Below the pieces are notes generated by a model that saw only the letters and a list, made by a program, of their open reading frames with translations, was not told the origin of the DNA and did not search any database. DNA of 6,915 bases from Terriglobales bacterium (GTDB lineage: Bacteria; Acidobacteriota; Terriglobia; Terriglobales; Gp1-AA117). The position numbers and the translations under genes are program-made. How positions within the stretch are numbered: position 1 is the stretch's first letter; each line of letters begins with the position of its first letter. This document shows positions 5,692 through 6,915 of this stretch, in pieces. Location: positions 1 to 6,915 of the forward strand of contig JASLFF010000319.1 in assembly GCA_030150795.1 (NCBI GenBank). Reading direction: 5' to 3'.

Positions 5692-6407
5692 GACTGTGCC
5701 TCCACTTCTGATTGGGCCGGAGAACGGTGATTCGCTTCCGACCTGTTTCCCCCCACCTCAGCACCCATTTCGTTGACGAAAATCTCCAGTCGTTTCCTTA
5801 GAGCATCGCGGCCGCGGATCAGGCGGGACTTTACGGTTCCCAGCGAAATCTGCAGCACCTCTGCTATCTCTTCATACGCAAGCCCTTCAATATCGCGCAG
5901 CACCACGGTTGTACGGTAAGGCTCAGGAATTTGTTTCAATTCCAGTTCCACACGCGCGCGCACTTCTTCATGGGCAAAGATCTCCAGCGGCGATTCACGC
6001 TTGTCTGCCAGGGTGTCACACAGCCCAAACGAATTCCCATCCTGATCGATGTGGGCTTCCATGGAAGTTTCCTTGCTTTTGTGCCGGAACCACCAGCGCC
6101 GCTGGTTGGAAGCCTCATGGATCGCGATGCGGTAGAGCCACGTTTTCAGGCTGCATTCACCGTTAAAACGCTTCATGCCCCGAAAAACTTTAAGAAAAAC
6201 TTCCTGTGTGGTGTCCGCTGCATCTGCAGGGTCGGTCAGAATGCGGTACACAAGACTGTAAATCGGCTGGTGATAGTGGGTCACAAGCCAGTTGTAAGCC
6301 TCTTCAGAGCCGGCCTTTAGCTCGGCAACAATAGAGGCTTCCTCGGCTCTTACGCCGATTGCGCTGGCGATGTTTCCCAATGCTGTTACTCCCGCCACTT
6401 TTCTCAT
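5688..6407 (-). CDS. RNA polymerase ECF-family sigma factor (sigma-E/RpoE-like)
   Basis: A 239-residue group IV (ECF) sigma factor that would direct RNA polymerase to a small set of promoters. Region 2 covers about residues 36-105: a helix with FLKVFRGMKRF (71-81) and the -10-recognising part around SLKTWLYRIAIHEASNQRR (86-104). Region 4 covers about 157-208: IPEPYRTTVVLRDIEGLAYEEIA and then a helix-turn-helix around ISLGTVKSRLIRGRDALRKRL, which reads the -35 element. Regions 1 and 3 are absent, as is normal for the class. A linker of about 50 residues separates the two domains, and a 30-residue polar tail follows region 4. The ATG start has GGGGTGA five bases upstream (6418-6412), a weak ribosome site. 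Its stop overlaps the start of the zinc-finger anti-sigma gene by ATGA, so the pair should be translated together in a fixed ratio. The target promoters cannot be told from this sequence. Confidence 0.95.
   Translation of the reverse strand: MRKVAGVTALGNIASAIGVRAEEASIVAELKAGSEEAYNWLVTHYHQPIYSLVYRILTDPADAADTTQEVFLKVFRGMKRFNGECSLKTWLYRIAIHEASNQRRWWFRHKSKETSMEAHIDQDGNSFGLCDTLADKRESPLEIFAHEEVRARVELELKQIPEPYRTTVVLRDIEGLAYEEIAEVLQISLGTVKSRLIRGRDALRKRLEIFVNEMGAEVGGNRSEANHRSPAQSEVEAQS
5699..5703 (-). promoter_or_regulatory. Shine-Dalgarno site of the anti-sigma gene
   Basis: GGAGG lies 7 bases before the ATG at 5691, inside the last codons of the sigma factor gene. It is the cleanest ribosome site in the window and fixes the anti-sigma start. 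It suggests that the anti-sigma factor is translated efficiently as well as being coupled to the sigma gene. Confidence 0.7.
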
Positions 6408-6456
6408 GGCGTCACCCCAATTTTCTCAAGATATGGGCGCCGCTACAACTTATTTA

Positions 6457-6473
6457 GCAGTAACGGCAGTAAC
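6457..6473. promoter_or_regulatory. Direct repeat GCAGTAAC x2, candidate operator upstream of the sigma factor
   Basis: GCAGTAAC occurs twice, at 6457-6464 and 6466-6473, with a period of 9 bases. It lies 50-66 bases before the sigma factor start, where a promoter or regulator site would be expected. I could not find a convincing -35/-10 pair for the housekeeping sigma factor around it. The minus-strand reading GTTACTGC could belong to a site for the encoded sigma factor itself or for another regulator. The repeat is seen directly; its role is inferred. Confidence 0.35.
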
Positions 6474-6509
6474 TTGCCCACGGGATACAGCAATTCTTCA
6501 ATATAGATA

Positions 6510-6526
6510 GACCCCACCTCGGGGTC
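6510..6526 (-). terminator. Possible weak terminator hairpin after the hypothetical gene
   Basis: A perfect 6-base inverted repeat (GACCCC and GGGGTC) encloses a 5-base loop, 23 bases past the TAA of the upstream gene. On the minus strand it is followed by TATCTATATTG, which is AU-rich but not a proper U tract. It could be a weak intrinsic terminator, or simply an RNA 3' end hairpin. Confidence 0.4.
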
Positions 6527-6549
6527 ACAAGTTCCAGCTTCTTTGGAAA

Positions 6550-6903
6550 TTAATGAGGGGAAGAGGAAGCCTGCGCGGGAGGAGTGGGGCTTTGGCTAGG
6601 TGGAGGAGAAGTCTTTTTCTTTGTTGACTTTGGCTTCTTGCGGGGAGGAGTATCATTTTCGTCGATCACGACGACTTTTTTCCCTGGAACAAGCGTGGGC
6701 CCCTGTTTAGCTTGAACGGCATTGGCAGCTGCCCGGTTCGCTGCTTCCATCTTCCCGGCTGCCTGCTCAATATAAATTGATAAATTCTGGCGGACCGTGT
6801 CTAAAGCTGTAGCGTCGCCCTCCAAAGGCTGGTATTCCTCTCTTTTGCCAAAAGCCCCGGCAGCTTCAGCCATGGAACTGAGAAATTCATAAACAACATT
6901 CAA
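6550..6903 (-). CDS. Hypothetical protein with Lys/Pro/Ser-rich C-terminal tail, 5' end uncertain
   Basis: I do not recognise this protein. From the first usable start (TTG at 6903) it has 117 residues. Residues 1-65 look helical, with an Ala-rich stretch near 48-65. Residues 66-82 form a short Gly/Val segment ending in acidic residues (VVVIDEND). Residues 84-117 are low-complexity: a Lys-rich block, then Pro/Ser-rich sequence to the end, probably disordered. There is no signal peptide or membrane segment. The start is doubtful: the 12 bases upstream hold no Shine-Dalgarno sequence, and the frame stays open to the window edge, so the gene may begin outside it. An internal ATG at 6873 also lacks a clear ribosome site. 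It ends with TAA and is followed by a small hairpin. The basic tail could bind nucleic acid or an acidic surface, but that is only a guess. Confidence 0.6.
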   Translation of the reverse strand: MNVVYEFLSSMAEAAGAFGKREEYQPLEGDATALDTVRQNLSIYIEQAAGKMEAANRAAANAVQAKQGPTLVPGKKVVVIDENDTPPRKKPKSTKKKTSPPPSQSPTPPAQASSSPH

Positions 6904-6915
6904 GTTGTGATACAG

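Overview
All eight protein genes lie on the minus strand, so the window reads biologically from its right end to its left end. Coding density is high, GC looks moderate, and gene junctions are tight: three are 4-base ATGA overlaps. There are no RNA genes, mobile elements, CRISPR arrays or phage genes. The organism is a Gram-negative-type bacterium with a periplasm: several proteins have signal peptides, and one is a membrane-anchored anti-sigma factor with a TonB-C-like periplasmic part. The style (secreted TPR proteins, an anti-sigma factor with a TonB-C-like tail, an RNase III gene followed by a signal peptidase with a long Ala/Pro-rich N-terminus) reminds me most of Acidobacteriota. That is an impression from family knowledge, not a checked assignment.

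Layout in transcription order. (1) 6903-6550: end of an unrecognised gene with a Lys/Pro/Ser-rich tail, open to the window edge, followed by a weak hairpin. (2) 6549-6408: 142 bases with a 9-base-period direct repeat, probably the control region of the next unit. (3) 6407-5032: a two-gene unit, an ECF sigma factor overlapping its zinc-finger, single-pass anti-sigma factor. (4) 5031-4947: a strong intrinsic terminator whose 3' arm also supplies the -35 box of a candidate promoter. (5) 4946-15: a five-gene run with gaps of 15 bases or less, encoding a 510-residue secreted TPR protein with a degenerate zincin-like motif, two paralogous secreted TPR proteins, RNase III (rnc) and signal peptidase I (lepB).

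The five-gene run has a consistent theme. Its first three products carry export signals, and its last product is the enzyme that removes such signals. The sigma/anti-sigma pair next door may be an envelope-stress switch; whether it controls the five-gene run cannot be seen from the sequence. The less ordinary points are the HTYLH motif in the 510-residue protein, the terminator/promoter overlap with a possible CTG start behind it, and the tandem TPR paralogs, which share a reading frame across a single TAG.
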